Below, one piece after another: positions 6,940 to 7,197 of a stretch of DNA of 7,197 nucleotides (positions within the stretch are counted from its first letter, which is position 1; each line of letters begins with the position of its first letter). The DNA is from an uncultured Flavobacteriia bacterium (lineage in GTDB: Bacteria > Bacteroidota > Bacteroidia > Flavobacteriales_D > Crocinitomicaceae), in the NCBI GenBank assembly GCA_903928365.1, contig CAIYQV010000218.1:1-7197 (forward strand), read 5' to 3'. Position numbers and translations under genes: made by a program. Under the pieces are notes generated by a model. The model saw only the letters and a list, made by a program, of their open reading frames with translations, did not search any database and was not told where the DNA came from.

Positions 6940-7078
6940 GCATTTCCAGAAGTGTTGAAAGTTTACTTTCATAAGCGGAAGGGAATGTAAAAAGGAAGAA
7001 CGCAAAGCGGTCTGAGCTTTTACTTATTAAGCACCCTTTTTGACGTCCATCCTGACCGAGTAAAGCGAGAGTCAGGGT
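6940..7078. other. Non-coding segment between the two copies of the tRNA 3' end
   Basis: I see no credible gene here. The segment contains a hairpin with arms CCTGAC (7051-7056) and GTCAGG (7071-7076) immediately before repeat copy 2, and otherwise unstructured sequence. The open minus-strand frame that crosses it and the tRNA ends in GTRLERATFGL, a well-known artefact of translating the reverse strand of a tRNA. It may be the remnant of an integrated element. Confidence 0.5.
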
Positions 7079-7095
7079 AGTCGTGTCCCCGCTAC
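7079..7095 (+). repeat. 17-bp direct repeat, copy 2 (isolated tRNA-fMet 3' end)
   Basis: This is identical to 6888-6904 but has no tRNA body in front of it; the identity stops at once on the 5' side. It lies 191 bases downstream of copy 1 and is followed, like the real tRNA, by an A-rich start of a terminator hairpin. It is read as a displaced att half-site or a relic of a duplicated tRNA gene. Confidence 0.8.
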
Positions 7096-7096
7096 T

Positions 7097-7140
7097 AAAA
7101 AGAAAAGCGCTGTTACGAAAGTAATGGCGCTTTTTCTTTT
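7097..7140. terminator. Second rho-independent terminator, probably bidirectional
   Basis: GCGC (7107-7110) pairs with GCGC (7127-7130). It is extended inward by TGTTAC/GTAATG (two G-U pairs at its base) around a GAAA loop, and outward by AAAA/TTTT. TTTTTCTTTTT follows on the plus strand and, in mirror image, a T-rich run follows on the minus strand. It could end transcripts from the left and those of a gene entering from the right edge. Confidence 0.75.
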
Positions 7141-7197
7141 TCACTCATTCTCGTTCTGTTTCTCGCTCTGAAATTCCGGGCGCTTTTCTTTCAGAAA
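7141..7197 (-). CDS. Possible C-terminus of a gene entering from the right edge (partial)
   Basis: The minus strand from the right edge reads 18 codons (FLKEKRPEFQSEKQNENE) and then TGA at 7141-7143, placed directly before the bidirectional terminator. The charged Glu/Lys/Gln/Asn tail and the position ahead of a terminator suit a real protein end. The stretch is too short to be decisive: at least one other minus frame and a plus frame are also open here, so this is a tentative call with no function assigned. Confidence 0.28.
   Translation of the reverse strand, partial: FLKEKRPEFQSEKQNENE

Overview
The window looks like a chromosomal segment of a Bacteroidota species, most likely in the Flavobacteriales. 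The evidence is fourfold: outer-membrane receptors with carboxypeptidase-like N-terminal domains, a GLPGLI-family protein, an HYC_CC_PP-family protein, and promoters with the Bacteroidota -7 element TAnnTTTG instead of a -10 TATAAT. Genus cannot be fixed from the sequence. No CRISPR array, transposase, rRNA or phage gene is visible.

Left part (1-1574, minus strand): a two-gene unit. A small cysteine-rich secreted HYC_CC_PP protein is followed by a TonB-dependent receptor of the 'CCNLSESFE' type, which runs off the left edge. The two are separated by 41 bases that hold a strong bulged hairpin. The pair is probably a metal-handling (perhaps copper) uptake or homeostasis module. That role comes from family context and is not shown by the sequence.

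Centre (1575-5756): a divergent promoter region of about 95 bases, then a plus-strand Nfu/NifU-type iron-sulfur scaffold gene. Its stop codon directly abuts the stop codon of the next gene on the other strand. On the minus strand lies a second envelope operon: a 924-residue outer-membrane beta-barrel protein (carboxypeptidase-like domain, plug-like region, OMP_b-brl_3-type barrel). It overlaps by 23 bases with a downstream GLPGLI-family secreted protein, so translation is probably coupled.

Right part (5757-7197): a minus-strand lipoprotein of unknown function with its own promoter. It is divergent from a textbook Bacteroidota promoter that drives an initiator tRNA-fMet gene with a perfect hairpin terminator. 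About 190 bases downstream, the last 17 bases of the tRNA region (T-loop to one base past the discriminator) recur exactly, followed by a second terminator. This looks like an att-type duplication left by a tRNA-targeting integrase, or the relic of a tRNA duplication. The final 57 bases may hold the C-terminus of a further minus-strand gene.

The most interesting items are the tRNA 3'-end repeat with its paired terminators, the intercistronic hairpin next to an out-of-frame ATG before the receptor, and the two receptor-plus-small-secreted-partner gene pairs.
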